From: a virus
Length of the DNA: 23,817 nt
IMG/VR virus record: IMGVR_UViG_3300025282_003020
Location: 1 to 23,817 of that record
Strand: one strand, 5' to 3'
The notes below the pieces were generated by a model, which was not told the origin of the DNA, ran no database searches, and was given only the letters and a program-made list of their open reading frames with translations. The number at the start of each line of letters is the position of its first letter. Positions within the stretch are counted from its first letter, which is position 1. Shown in pieces: positions 7,441 to 15,664 of this stretch. The translations under genes were made by a program, and so were the position numbers.

Positions 7441-7754
7441 TCAGAGGTGGTTCCCGCTGCCTGGGCAACGGGTTCCTTCTCCTGACTCCGTTCCGCACAC
7501 CATCTACACGTACATTCGCCGCTTGGCTTCCAAGGAAACTGTCCTATGCGAGCCTTACGCAACACATAGTCAGGGCTCCCAGGGACGCCTTTTACCGTTG
7601 AGCCAACGTCCTCCGAAATCTCTCCATCGGCGTTGTAGCTGGGCTTATGGCGATACAAAATCGTCTTCGGCTGCCACTCGTCGATGTACTTCATCGAAAA
7701 ACCGATACTAGCCAGTTCATTCTTTTGCCTATTCCGTTCCGTAATTCCTGTCAT
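7380..7754 (-). CDS. Cys-rich small protein, 5' part of a probably frameshifted gene
   Basis: This reads as 124 aa from an ATG with AGGAGTG upstream. Residues 1-80 look like a genuine protein (MKYIDEWQPKTILYRHKPSY, GVPGSPDYVLRKARIGQFPW). Residues 81-86 are a C-x-C-x2-C cluster (CTCRWC). After about residue 105 the reading becomes unconvincing (LPQERGKRRMGPHFKSS). The frame one base further along then reads FCHKKEERGEWGL and CKDC, like the other half of a zinc-binding unit. The stop in this frame leaves an 82-base gap before the next gene, unusually large for this part of the operon; the alternative frame ends only 18 bases before it. Either the sequence has an indel or translation shifts +1 (or -2). 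Family unknown. Confidence 0.6.
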   Translation of the reverse strand: MTGITERNRQKNELASIGFSMKYIDEWQPKTILYRHKPSYNADGEISEDVGSTVKGVPGSPDYVLRKARIGQFPWKPSGECTCRWCAERSQEKEPVAQAAGTTSDPVLPQERGKRRMGPHFKSS

Positions 7755-7764
7755 CGTTCACTCC

Positions 7765-8643
7765 TTATGACGTCGCAAGGTCGCCGATCTCGAACTGTAT
7801 TGCTGCGCCACGGGTGTCGTCCAACTCGAAAACACCATAGTCTGCGGTCATAACGACCTCAGTGGCTCGGAGAGAAGCATCTCTCTGTCGCTCTGTCCGT
7901 GTGTCTACGCTTGTCAGGGCTGCCATAGCAGTCTTGTCAGCGATAACGCCGTACCCAGAATCAACTGATGCGATCTTGTCGATGTTCCCATCTTCAAAAA
8001 TGCTGACCCCGTTAATCGGGCGAAGGCCGCTGTAGAAGTTCTGTAGCAAATCTACGCTCCATCCACTGGTGAGCCCTCCGGACGCTGCTGTATCAGCAGA
8101 CGTAGCTGCTTGCTTGGACAGCGTTGCGACTGCGTTTGGATGGTGAATGAGATACAGTTGGTTCCCGAACTTGCCCGCCTTGGCCCTAGAGATACAACCA
8201 TGTGTATTCGCTGTATTCATTGCTGCGCCATCAGCGCCAAAGACCGTTCCGCCATTGAGGTTAGGCCACAAGGCTATGACGTCTGTGTCCTTCTTTCGTG
8301 CCATGCCATCGCCGAGCTGTCGCCCTATCATGCTGAACACATTGTCAGCAGCCTGTCGGACGAGCTTGTCTGTGAGAATGACCTTAGCCCCGACCTCAGA
8401 TGCTGTCAGGTCCACCGTGGTCATCCCGATGTCTTCCTCGTCCACTATGTCCTGACCGTCTGTAAGGTCGCTCATCGTCATCTGCCCTACCTTGGGGACA
8501 GTGACCTGCTTGGAACCCTTTGGCAGACTGAACTGCTCAATGAGAGCCAATGCTGGAGCGTTATGCTCCTCTGTGTACCTCGCCGATGCGATGATTATCC
8601 TCTGTGCGTTTTCAAGATTACCAGTTGTGGCTGTTTGTGCCAT
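7765..8643 (-). CDS. Major capsid protein (HK97-fold type)
   Basis: This is a 292-aa protein at the canonical place directly after the scaffold-like gene. After a helical N-arm (residues 10-35, AQRIIIASARYTEEHNAPAL), residues 45-95 form the long two-stranded E-loop-like region (KQVTVPKVGQMTMSDLTDGQ, then VDLTASEVGAKVILTD). A spine-helix-like segment follows (DNVFSMIGRQLGDGMARKKD, then VIALW). The A-domain-like part holds LYLIHHPNAVATLSKQ, a GVSIFEDGNI strand and a YGVFELDD strand near the C-terminus. Length and order match HK97-fold capsid subunits. The ribosome-binding site is near consensus (AGGAGG, spacing six), as expected for the most abundant virion protein. There is no fused protease domain, so maturation without cleavage or by an unseen protease is possible. 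Confidence 0.85.
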   Translation of the reverse strand: MAQTATTGNLENAQRIIIASARYTEEHNAPALALIEQFSLPKGSKQVTVPKVGQMTMSDLTDGQDIVDEEDIGMTTVDLTASEVGAKVILTDKLVRQAADNVFSMIGRQLGDGMARKKDTDVIALWPNLNGGTVFGADGAAMNTANTHGCISRAKAGKFGNQLYLIHHPNAVATLSKQAATSADTAASGGLTSGWSVDLLQNFYSGLRPINGVSIFEDGNIDKIASVDSGYGVIADKTAMAALTSVDTRTERQRDASLRATEVVMTADYGVFELDDTRGAAIQFEIGDLATS

Positions 8644-8659
8644 TTCAATCCTCCTAAAA

Positions 8660-9421
8660 TTATGCTCCGAATGCCATTCTTCTCGCAGCCCTTACCGCTG
8701 CTTCCGACCTGTCCCCGTTGTTATAGGCTTCGAGGAGTCGGTCATGGTTCGACGTAGCCTCCGCAGCGCCCTGACTATTGTCGAAGGTCTGCGGTTGTAC
8801 ACGACCCTGCTTCAACCGCGCATTCTCAGCGATGAGTCCTCGCTCACGCTTCATGCGCTTGGCCTCTTTCTCCATCTCTTGTGGAGAATTGGTCATTTGA
8901 AGTGCCATAAAATCATCCAGCATCTGCTTGTTAGCCAGCCCCTGCTGCTGCATGAAGTGGATCGCCGCTGCCTGCTTCCCCTGGACATAACCGACCATCC
9001 CGGCGGCTTCATCTTCCTGCTTCCTGAACTTCTGTTCCTGTGCTACGTATCGCCTAGCTTGTTCTCGTGCCTGCTCAGGCATATACCCGTTCTCCTGTAG
9101 TTGCCGTTCATATGATTGAGCAGTACGTGTAACCTTCTCACGCCATCCGCGCTCTTGGTCAGCGGCACGGCGCTGCTGTAGTTCGTTTATAGCCTGCTGA
9201 TCAACCTGGGGCATCATAGGCTGCGCTTGCTGCGGAGCGGTGTCCGTTGTCTCCGTAACAGTCGATTCAGAGCCCTCTGGGGCAGGTGCCTGCTCTTGGG
9301 GAGCTGCTTCTGTCTCTTCGCCCTCTGCCGGAGGAGTTTGCTCTATCTCTTCCCCGGTATCCACGGGCTCTATGACCTCTACGGTTTGGTCTACTTCCTG
9401 TTGGTCTGTTGGCATAACCAT
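8660..9421 (-). CDS. Scaffolding-like protein
   Basis: This is a 253-aa, very acidic and Gln-rich protein. Residues 1-75 are low-complexity (EEIEQTPPAEGEETEAAPQE and similar). Residues 75-210 are mostly helical and coiled-coil-like, with INELQQRRAADQERGWREKV, EQARRYVAQEQKFRKQEDE and EMEKEAKRMKRERGLIAENA. The C-terminus is basic (RSEAAVRAARRMAFGA), a feature of scaffolds that bind the capsid shell. It lies just upstream of the capsid gene, as in most tailed phages. The first ATG (9421) is eight bases from an AGGAG, better than the in-frame ATG two codons later. Scaffolding is inferred from composition and order. Confidence 0.75.
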   Translation of the reverse strand: MVMPTDQQEVDQTVEVIEPVDTGEEIEQTPPAEGEETEAAPQEQAPAPEGSESTVTETTDTAPQQAQPMMPQVDQQAINELQQRRAADQERGWREKVTRTAQSYERQLQENGYMPEQAREQARRYVAQEQKFRKQEDEAAGMVGYVQGKQAAAIHFMQQQGLANKQMLDDFMALQMTNSPQEMEKEAKRMKRERGLIAENARLKQGRVQPQTFDNSQGAAEATSNHDRLLEAYNNGDRSEAAVRAARRMAFGA

Positions 9422-9446
9422 ATCTTATTCTCCTTTTCCTCTACAT

Positions 9447-9474
9447 ATATTACACTAACTCGTCAACTCTACAA
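9447..9474 (-). promoter_or_regulatory. Possible internal promoter before scaffold and capsid genes
   Basis: The 69-base gap between the giant gene and the scaffold gene is the largest clear intergenic space inside the late operon and is AT-rich. Read on the minus strand it has TTGTAG (9474-9469), a 16-base spacer and TAATAT (9452-9447), each matching the sigma-70 consensus at four of six positions. An extra dose of scaffold and capsid transcript from here would make sense, but the boxes are weak. Confidence 0.25.
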
Positions 9475-9490
9475 TATGTGGTAGCATACT

Positions 9491-12400
9491 TTAGTTCGGA
9501 ACCAGTTCGTCCAAATAAAGCCTCTCGTACTGGCTTGCAGAAATATTGGGGTCTTGGATGCCTTCTGGATCCCGCACTCTCTTTCGGATCAGGTTATTCA
9601 GATTTTTAGAGTCGCGATATTTATATCCTGCGTCCCTCATCCCAATTATCCACTGAGGATTATCACGCCACGCAGTTTTAACAAACCTGAGCTGCAAATC
9701 GCCCATCACTCCAGAATCTTTGTACGCCTTATCAATTGCTTCTTTCATCTCTCGTGCTTTCCCCGGAACGTGTCTTTGGGCTTCTCTCTCGGCAGTCGAA
9801 AGGTCGAGATACCCTATGACCGTCGATTCTGTCACATCTGCCTCGGCAGCGATAAACTTTATGAACGCTGGATGTCTGTCCAGCTTCCAATAGTTAGATT
9901 CATGTCCACGAATGACCTGTGTATACGACGAGGCATACCGCCCGGCATTGATCAACTTTTTCATTTCTTCTGGGTACTCACGCTCGATTAACCGTATATT
10001 CCTGAGCAGCTCTTCAGCCTCTGGACGGGTCAAACTAGACCAGAAGGCAGCCGAAAGGGTGTCAACATTGGACTCTTTATCATCGCTTTCATCCCAGTTT
10101 ATCTTGCCGTCTTCTCCTGTCGCATCCTCGAATATCTTGTAGTATCGCCAGACACGGTGTTCTCGTGTTCCCGGTTCGGGTTCTTCTCTCGGCTTGTCCC
10201 TGTCATACAGCTTGTCATTGATACCACCGGTGGTTCGCTGTTTTTCAACATCCCACGTATGGCCGTAAAGCTCGCCGACACGCACCTGTCGCGCTTCGTT
10301 GTATTTGATTCTTGAAATAGTTGCACTCCAGTCATCGCTCGTTGTCGGAGCAGACAGATGCTGCTCTGCAATTCTCTGCAAGCCTTCAAGAAGGGCGGTA
10401 TCCGCGGCTTCCTTCTTCTCATACAAATACCCCTTGGGGCCTTTCTTGCCGCGTTCTCCCATCCTTTCCGTTACCATGTCGTCTATCTCTTCTTGGAACA
10501 AGCCGTCGAGGTCGTCATACGGCTCACTATATATCTCTTGCGCTAGCTCTTCCCGTTCATCTGACCGTGAAAGACGGGCAACCCTGAAGCCCGGCACTTC
10601 CGCAGCCGCCGCTGCCATTGCTCCAGCAGCACGTTCCCAGTCGCCCTCCATTGCAGACTGGACACCTTCAATCAGTTCTCCGCCTGCCGCACCTGGGGCG
10701 ATTGGCAGTGCCAAGTCGCCAATATATCTGAGTATATCCATCGGGTCAGCCACCTTCCCTACTTGAGGGTCAGCCCTGATAACTCCTAATGGAGCTGGAG
10801 CGCCCGTGAACGTGTAGCCTGTATAGTTGTCCCAGAACAGACGTACCACACCGCTGGTAAGTCCTCTTGATGCCTGATTAAGCCCATTTGCGCTTGGGTC
10901 AGCGGCTAGCGTTGCGATAGCCCTGAACAGACCAACAGTCGGGCCGAAGACAGAGAAGTCTCTCCCGCCTGCTCGAATCGTATAGAAGTTCGCATTGACC
11001 CTGCCGTTCACAAACGGCCTTCTGTCTGTCTCGTGTCCAAGGGCAGCATTTGCGAGTTCTGTTGCAAAGGCTCCCATTCCAATCAAGCGCGTCATTGTGT
11101 GCAGTGCTTCCCTGCTCTCTATCGTCTGCGCTCTTCCCATGCTTGCAAGCACATCAGATTCTATCATCGGTTTTCCTCGGAATGGCACGTTCACCCTTGT
11201 TTGTCCAAGAGTTCCCAATGCTTCCCGTGTCGGGAGCCTCATACGGGTTGCGCCAACGAGTGACTGCCCAAGCACTTCAAGCCGTGACTGGAAGAACCTT
11301 GCAGCAAACATTGCGAACTCACCGATGTCACCACCAAACTGCTTATCTGACCACCCAGTCATCCTGTTTGCGGCATTTGCGATTTGTCGCAGCTCGCCTG
11401 AACTGTGCAGTTGCTCCATTGTTCTGCCCTTGGCAAGTTCGTGTCTCAGCAGTTCGTCTGCCCATCGAAGACGTAACGCATCACCAAAGGCACCGAAAAG
11501 GCGGTTGCTTAATTGGAACCCGCCACCTAGTCCTCTGGCTACCGCTCCAACCACGGGAGTCCTGACTTCCATCATTCTCTCAACGCCCGGAAGCCCTGTC
11601 TCTACGGCAGTGCCACCCTGACGCAATCCAAGGTTAGCCCATATCCTGGAAACAAGACGCCCATTATCTGTTGCTTCTTTGTCAAAGCGTTGCAAGGCTT
11701 CATCAATGACCTCTTGCCCCCTTCGGCCTCTTGCACTGTTGTACAAGGACCTGAAGGTTAGCCCAGTTGCCTGCCCCCATTGCTTGGGGGTTCTGAACAG
11801 AGCAAGCCCGCCATGTATGCCAATAGCAGAGAGGTCAAAGTTCGCCTTGATCCCACGGTACAGGTTGTTGATGTGCCTGATAACAGGAAGTTTTGCGAAT
11901 TTTAGTACGGGCGATTCTCTGAACTCACGGTTTAGCGTAGCGGCAAAAGCGTCATCAGCATCAACTATTTCTAGCCCTTTGGCGCGCTCAGGTAATTTCC
12001 TTTTTCTGCCACGATGAGCCTTGGCGAGTTCTTTCAGCCTCGTGTCAATGTTCGCGTCGGTGATTCTACCAGCAACGCCCTTGATATACTCTCCAAGAGT
12101 TTTGTCGGGCAAATCATATCTACCACTTTGAAGTAGTTCCCCGTCAGGGGTCTTAATAGCATTGCCCTGATCATCGACCAGCCTACCCATAGCTGGCATT
12201 TTCGCCTGTTTTTCAGCGGCAAGAAGACCTTTCTTGGTAGGGTCTTCAGCAAGTTTTATAAGGTCATCAAGCTCCTCTGTAATGCTGTACAAGGTTTCTC
12301 CGTCAGTCGTTCTGATTCTTCCTCTGCTTAAATAGAACCCATTACCCGTTACGTCGGGTCGCACACGATTCGGGTCCCATCCAGGAATATTGTCCCTGAA

Positions 12401-14632
12401 CACCTTGTTCCATCCAGGGATATAGACCTGAGATCCTCCAATCTCCTGTGTACTCCCAGTTTCAGCAAGCTCCCGCAGCGTACCCATAAATTCCCTTTGC
12501 CCGCTTGTAAGGAGCGGTTCATAGACATCGTATCGTGCTGCTATATCCTGTATGGTCGGAGATTGCAATATTGCTTCGCCTCCTTCATACGCCACCCTCA
12601 CTCTGTTCTGGAGTGCCTCATCAAGGATGTTCCCTGCGGCATCAGTCGTAAAGTGATCCCGCAATCCTACTCTGACGGTTGTCGTTGCCAGATTCGCAGC
12701 ACTCTCTGCCCTGGCCATCGTTGTGTCCCTGACCCGTTTGGCTGTTTCTACCACCCCTTCCAGCCCTTCAGTACGTTTTCTGACCCTCTTCGATACTCCA
12801 ATTCCTCCTAAGAATCGATTGGATATTTCGGCTATTGCGTTAGCGCCCCTGCTCCACGTTCCAATCCGAGGATTGGCCGCAAAAGCCGCCGCAGGGTCAA
12901 GGTTGATGTCGGCAAGGGGTTTCCCTCCGAAGCTCCGTTCAAAGATATCTCTCTCGGCTGCCTGTCGTATATCCTTCATTTTGCTGGCAGCCCTTTGCTG
13001 TGCTGTACGGCTGACATCCAAAATATCCGCACCAGTCCGTCTTTGCAGATCCCAGTAGTCTGCTTCAGTCATTCCCGATCGTTCTAGTGCTTCTGATAGA
13101 GCCTCTCTGAATCCTTGACTCGTAATGGGTTCAGTTGATCCGTGTTGGTCAATAGCCTTTTGTATGGCTGTAGCTTGTCTATCGGTATCGGCCCTAAGTG
13201 CGTTCTCATAGCGTATAGGTGCCTTCTTATCAATCGCTTCTGCCCCCTCGCGCAAAACCCTAATCGCTTTTGCATGGTCACCAAGAAACTCCCCTCCTCC
13301 TACTCGCATACTCGGTAAGGCAATATTCAATGTAGGATCGAAGGGATGAGTGAAAGCTATTTCAATGTCTTCTAGGTCAGCGTCGTACAGCCTGTGTGAA
13401 TCATCTCCACTTTCCAAGGCTGATGCAAATCTACGCATTGATTTCGCCAACACCTGCTCCGCCTTCATCATCTTATCTGGTGCGCGGGAAGACGGCAGGG
13501 GGCTATATCCACCTAGATCCAAAAGCTCTGAAGCAGTTCGCTGCCTAGCTCCTTCCGGCGGTGGAGTGAGTCTCCTATCAAGATCTGCCTGCCATTTCAC
13601 TGCTGGATCTACTGGTTCCACAGGCCTGGGGGGTGCTTCCGGCAACTCGTCAAGGCTCTTCTCTAGAAACTTCAGTTCTTTCTCATGCCCCTTAATGGCA
13701 GCATCATATTCAGCTAGCCTAGATCGCTTTTCACCGCGCTGCGCCGCCACTCTCTTGAGGCGCTTCTCATCCTGAATCATTTTCTTGACTTGGCTTATCT
13801 CTGACCGCAACCCTTCTTGCGTAGTACGCAGATATGTGGCTTCTTCTCTCATCCCCCCGAGACGCTGACCAGTCGTCCCCATCTGTAGCGGTTCTTCACC
13901 TGTCTTTGTGCCAAAGGGCCATTCCTTAGAGTATCTCTCTGGGGGTCCTCCAAACGCCTCCTCAGCCACCTCGCCCGTCACACGGGGTGTGGTGGGGTCT
14001 GGGCTTATTGCCGGCCCAGCCAGTTCATCAATCTCCATTGCCTGTTCTGGTGTCGGTATGTCATCGACAACATCAACGCGCTCGCCAGCTTCCTGTACCG
14101 CTTCTACGGCGGGTCTTCCCCTAACCGCTTGCCACCCTTTTCGGAAGGGATATGTAATGCCTCGCCCTATCGCTTCTTCGGCTTTCCACGGGAGTTGCAG
14201 CCCTCGCCCCAGCGTTTGCGCTATGGGAGAGGCTCTCGACGCCAGTTTCGTTCCGACTTTTGCCAGCCCGAATGGTGCGAGTATTTCTGCACCTAGTCCG
14301 GCTGCTCCCCAATAACCAGTGCCTGCTTCCATCGGGTCTGTAAACGCCCCGATAGCGGCATCGACGTCACCCTGTCTTGCCTGTTCCCAGAAAGCCTGCC
14401 CAGATTCAGCCAGTGTTGACGGGGACACATCTGGGAGCCAGTCTCCCACGACCGGGGCTTTATGAAGTAGGGACGGCGTAGCGATTCCAGCAGCAGTGCC
14501 AAGGCCAAGTTCAGCTAGTCTTCTCCCGCGCTCAAAATAACGACCACCAGCGCCAAGAGCCGCTCCCAGTGGGTTCGGCGCGGACGCTAGCTGTTGAATT
14601 TCTTGGCGATCCTCTGGTGTTAATCTACCCAT
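9491..14632 (-). CDS. Giant internal virion / ejection protein with polyvalent-protein-like region
   Basis: This is a 1,713-aa protein. The N-terminus is Gly/Ala-rich and mildly hydrophobic (about 20-135). Residues 150-260 are Pro/Glu-rich linker and 260-331 a strong coiled coil (YLRTTQEGLRSEISQVKKMI and onward). Residues 380-900 are mixed. The region around 910-970 (INNLYRGIKANFDLSAIG, GGLALFRTPKQWGQA) and 1100-1125 (FAMFAARFFQSRLEVLGQSL) resembles central regions of phage 'large polyvalent proteins' and ejected internal proteins. A small Ala/Gly-rich segment lies near 1315-1352 and a charged helical C-terminal 350 residues follow. No lysozyme, zinc-peptidase, polymerase or ADP-ribosyltransferase motif was visible by eye. 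The place between portal-associated genes and scaffold, the size, and the absence of a tape measure suggest it is packaged and ejected with DNA. It shares TAATG with the upstream gene. Confidence 0.6.
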   Translation of the reverse strand: MGRLTPEDRQEIQQLASAPNPLGAALGAGGRYFERGRRLAELGLGTAAGIATPSLLHKAPVVGDWLPDVSPSTLAESGQAFWEQARQGDVDAAIGAFTDPMEAGTGYWGAAGLGAEILAPFGLAKVGTKLASRASPIAQTLGRGLQLPWKAEEAIGRGITYPFRKGWQAVRGRPAVEAVQEAGERVDVVDDIPTPEQAMEIDELAGPAISPDPTTPRVTGEVAEEAFGGPPERYSKEWPFGTKTGEEPLQMGTTGQRLGGMREEATYLRTTQEGLRSEISQVKKMIQDEKRLKRVAAQRGEKRSRLAEYDAAIKGHEKELKFLEKSLDELPEAPPRPVEPVDPAVKWQADLDRRLTPPPEGARQRTASELLDLGGYSPLPSSRAPDKMMKAEQVLAKSMRRFASALESGDDSHRLYDADLEDIEIAFTHPFDPTLNIALPSMRVGGGEFLGDHAKAIRVLREGAEAIDKKAPIRYENALRADTDRQATAIQKAIDQHGSTEPITSQGFREALSEALERSGMTEADYWDLQRRTGADILDVSRTAQQRAASKMKDIRQAAERDIFERSFGGKPLADINLDPAAAFAANPRIGTWSRGANAIAEISNRFLGGIGVSKRVRKRTEGLEGVVETAKRVRDTTMARAESAANLATTTVRVGLRDHFTTDAAGNILDEALQNRVRVAYEGGEAILQSPTIQDIAARYDVYEPLLTSGQREFMGTLRELAETGSTQEIGGSQVYIPGWNKVFRDNIPGWDPNRVRPDVTGNGFYLSRGRIRTTDGETLYSITEELDDLIKLAEDPTKKGLLAAEKQAKMPAMGRLVDDQGNAIKTPDGELLQSGRYDLPDKTLGEYIKGVAGRITDANIDTRLKELAKAHRGRKRKLPERAKGLEIVDADDAFAATLNREFRESPVLKFAKLPVIRHINNLYRGIKANFDLSAIGIHGGLALFRTPKQWGQATGLTFRSLYNSARGRRGQEVIDEALQRFDKEATDNGRLVSRIWANLGLRQGGTAVETGLPGVERMMEVRTPVVGAVARGLGGGFQLSNRLFGAFGDALRLRWADELLRHELAKGRTMEQLHSSGELRQIANAANRMTGWSDKQFGGDIGEFAMFAARFFQSRLEVLGQSLVGATRMRLPTREALGTLGQTRVNVPFRGKPMIESDVLASMGRAQTIESREALHTMTRLIGMGAFATELANAALGHETDRRPFVNGRVNANFYTIRAGGRDFSVFGPTVGLFRAIATLAADPSANGLNQASRGLTSGVVRLFWDNYTGYTFTGAPAPLGVIRADPQVGKVADPMDILRYIGDLALPIAPGAAGGELIEGVQSAMEGDWERAAGAMAAAAAEVPGFRVARLSRSDEREELAQEIYSEPYDDLDGLFQEEIDDMVTERMGERGKKGPKGYLYEKKEAADTALLEGLQRIAEQHLSAPTTSDDWSATISRIKYNEARQVRVGELYGHTWDVEKQRTTGGINDKLYDRDKPREEPEPGTREHRVWRYYKIFEDATGEDGKINWDESDDKESNVDTLSAAFWSSLTRPEAEELLRNIRLIEREYPEEMKKLINAGRYASSYTQVIRGHESNYWKLDRHPAFIKFIAAEADVTESTVIGYLDLSTAEREAQRHVPGKAREMKEAIDKAYKDSGVMGDLQLRFVKTAWRDNPQWIIGMRDAGYKYRDSKNLNNLIRKRVRDPEGIQDPNISASQYERLYLDELVPN

Positions 14633-14991
14633 TAGTAGTTATATAAAAACCTCGTTCTCGGACTTGACATCATGCCTGTTGTTCCGCGGGCTGTCTGTGG
14701 CAGCCTCGAATACCGTGCTGTCCACGGGTCTGTTTCGAGAAAATCCATGAATGACGCAGGTGTCTGACCCTGCCTCATGGATGTTCCGGCAGCACCGTAG
14801 TAGTCCTTGAGGATGTCCTGATAGGAGTCCTCAAAGTATCTCTGCCGTCGCGGGCTTCGTGCTCCGAAGCCCATCCCGCTTGGAGAACTGTAATATTGTG
14901 CCGGCTCGAACTCTTCAAGTACCCGACCCCACCACTGCGGGGAGAAGTCCTGAAACGTGTTCGCGCCTACGTGTCCAGGTATATGTGGCAT
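14632..14991 (-). CDS. Small virion-associated protein with SFxxFL motif
   Basis: This is a 119-aa protein. It begins MPHIPGHVGANTFQDFSPQW and is rich in Tyr, Arg, Gly and Ser. Residues 49-75 (RRQRYFEDSYQDILKDYYG) are probably helical, followed by TPASFMDFLETDPW and ARYSRLPQTARG. A related SF-x-x-aromatic-L element (SFSQYL) and a looser SFLDWYL occur in the next protein upstream, suggesting the two bind the same partner. The start is preceded by TAAGGAGTGAGCT, which supplies both the neighbour's stop and the ribosome-binding site. Its stop overlaps the start of the giant internal protein. Function unknown; a minor internal or portal-vertex protein is likely from context. Confidence 0.55.
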   Translation of the reverse strand: MPHIPGHVGANTFQDFSPQWWGRVLEEFEPAQYYSSPSGMGFGARSPRRQRYFEDSYQDILKDYYGAAGTSMRQGQTPASFMDFLETDPWTARYSRLPQTARGTTGMMSSPRTRFLYNY

Positions 14992-15001
14992 AGCTCACTC
15001 C

Positions 15002-15643
15002 TTACTCCGTGGCAACCTCTGGCTGTGCTGGCTGTGTCTGACTGAGGTACCAGTCCAGGAAGCTGCCCTGAGCCGCGCCCGTGTTGAGCCGTTGCTGTTG
15101 CAGTCTCGCCATCGCGTTCCGTACCGCTGAAGCCATCATTCCTGTGGTCTGACCTCCTCCGGGCCTCTGCAATGCAAGGAGATTGGCAACGGCTAATTGG
15201 TTCTGCTGCGCTCTCTGGGCGTTTGCTATCGGATTGAACTGCTCTGCCATCCACGCAGCTTGATCGAATCCGGAAGTTTCAGGGGTAAACTGAGCCACGT
15301 AGGCTCCCGGATCCATCATCGACGCTGCTCTTGCTTGCTGGGCTCGTCCTATCAGTTGAGTAGGGTCTGCATAGTAAGGCATGGTCGTTGGGTCGGCCTC
15401 CCTGCCCTGATAGCCCCTGAGATATTGGCTGAAACTCACCGGGGTATCTGGTGTTTGTGCCATCTGGGGTGCTCCAAGGAGATATCTCGCCCTGAGCCTC
15501 GCACCGATGTCACCTAACGGGGCGCGGGTTTCCCAGAACGGTGCCTGGGTTGCCATAAAAGCCTGCCATTCCTCTTGGGGAGAGCGGAACTCTTCGGCGG
15601 GTCCCATGAAAGATGGTCGTCCTGCTGCCCAATCTGTGGTCAT
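15002..15643 (-). CDS. Gln/Ala-rich virion-associated protein
   Basis: This is a 213-aa protein rich in Ala, Gln, Pro and Met, with short helices: EEWQAFMATQAPFWETRAPL, LIGRAQQARAASMM, and a long helix at 139-190 containing NAQRAQQNQLAVANLLALQR and AVRNAMARLQQQRL. It contains PVSFSQYLRGYQ and near the C-terminus GSFLDWYLSQTQP, echoing the SFMDFL element of the following protein. There are no membrane segments. A consensus AGGAGG precedes the ATG. It sits between the 795-aa protein and the giant internal protein, so a minor internal component or an assembly adaptor for ejected proteins is the best inference. No family recognised. Confidence 0.55.
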   Translation of the reverse strand: MTTDWAAGRPSFMGPAEEFRSPQEEWQAFMATQAPFWETRAPLGDIGARLRARYLLGAPQMAQTPDTPVSFSQYLRGYQGREADPTTMPYYADPTQLIGRAQQARAASMMDPGAYVAQFTPETSGFDQAAWMAEQFNPIANAQRAQQNQLAVANLLALQRPGGGQTTGMMASAVRNAMARLQQQRLNTGAAQGSFLDWYLSQTQPAQPEVATE

Positions 15644-15664
15644 TTCTGTCCTCCTTCTCTGTGC

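Noticed and set aside
7316-7498. Separate 60-codon gene starting at the ATG at 7498
   Set aside because: There is no good ribosome-binding site, and the first 20 residues are Arg/Pro-rich noise. The credible part (FCHKK...CKDC) is better explained as continuation of the upstream gene after a frame change.
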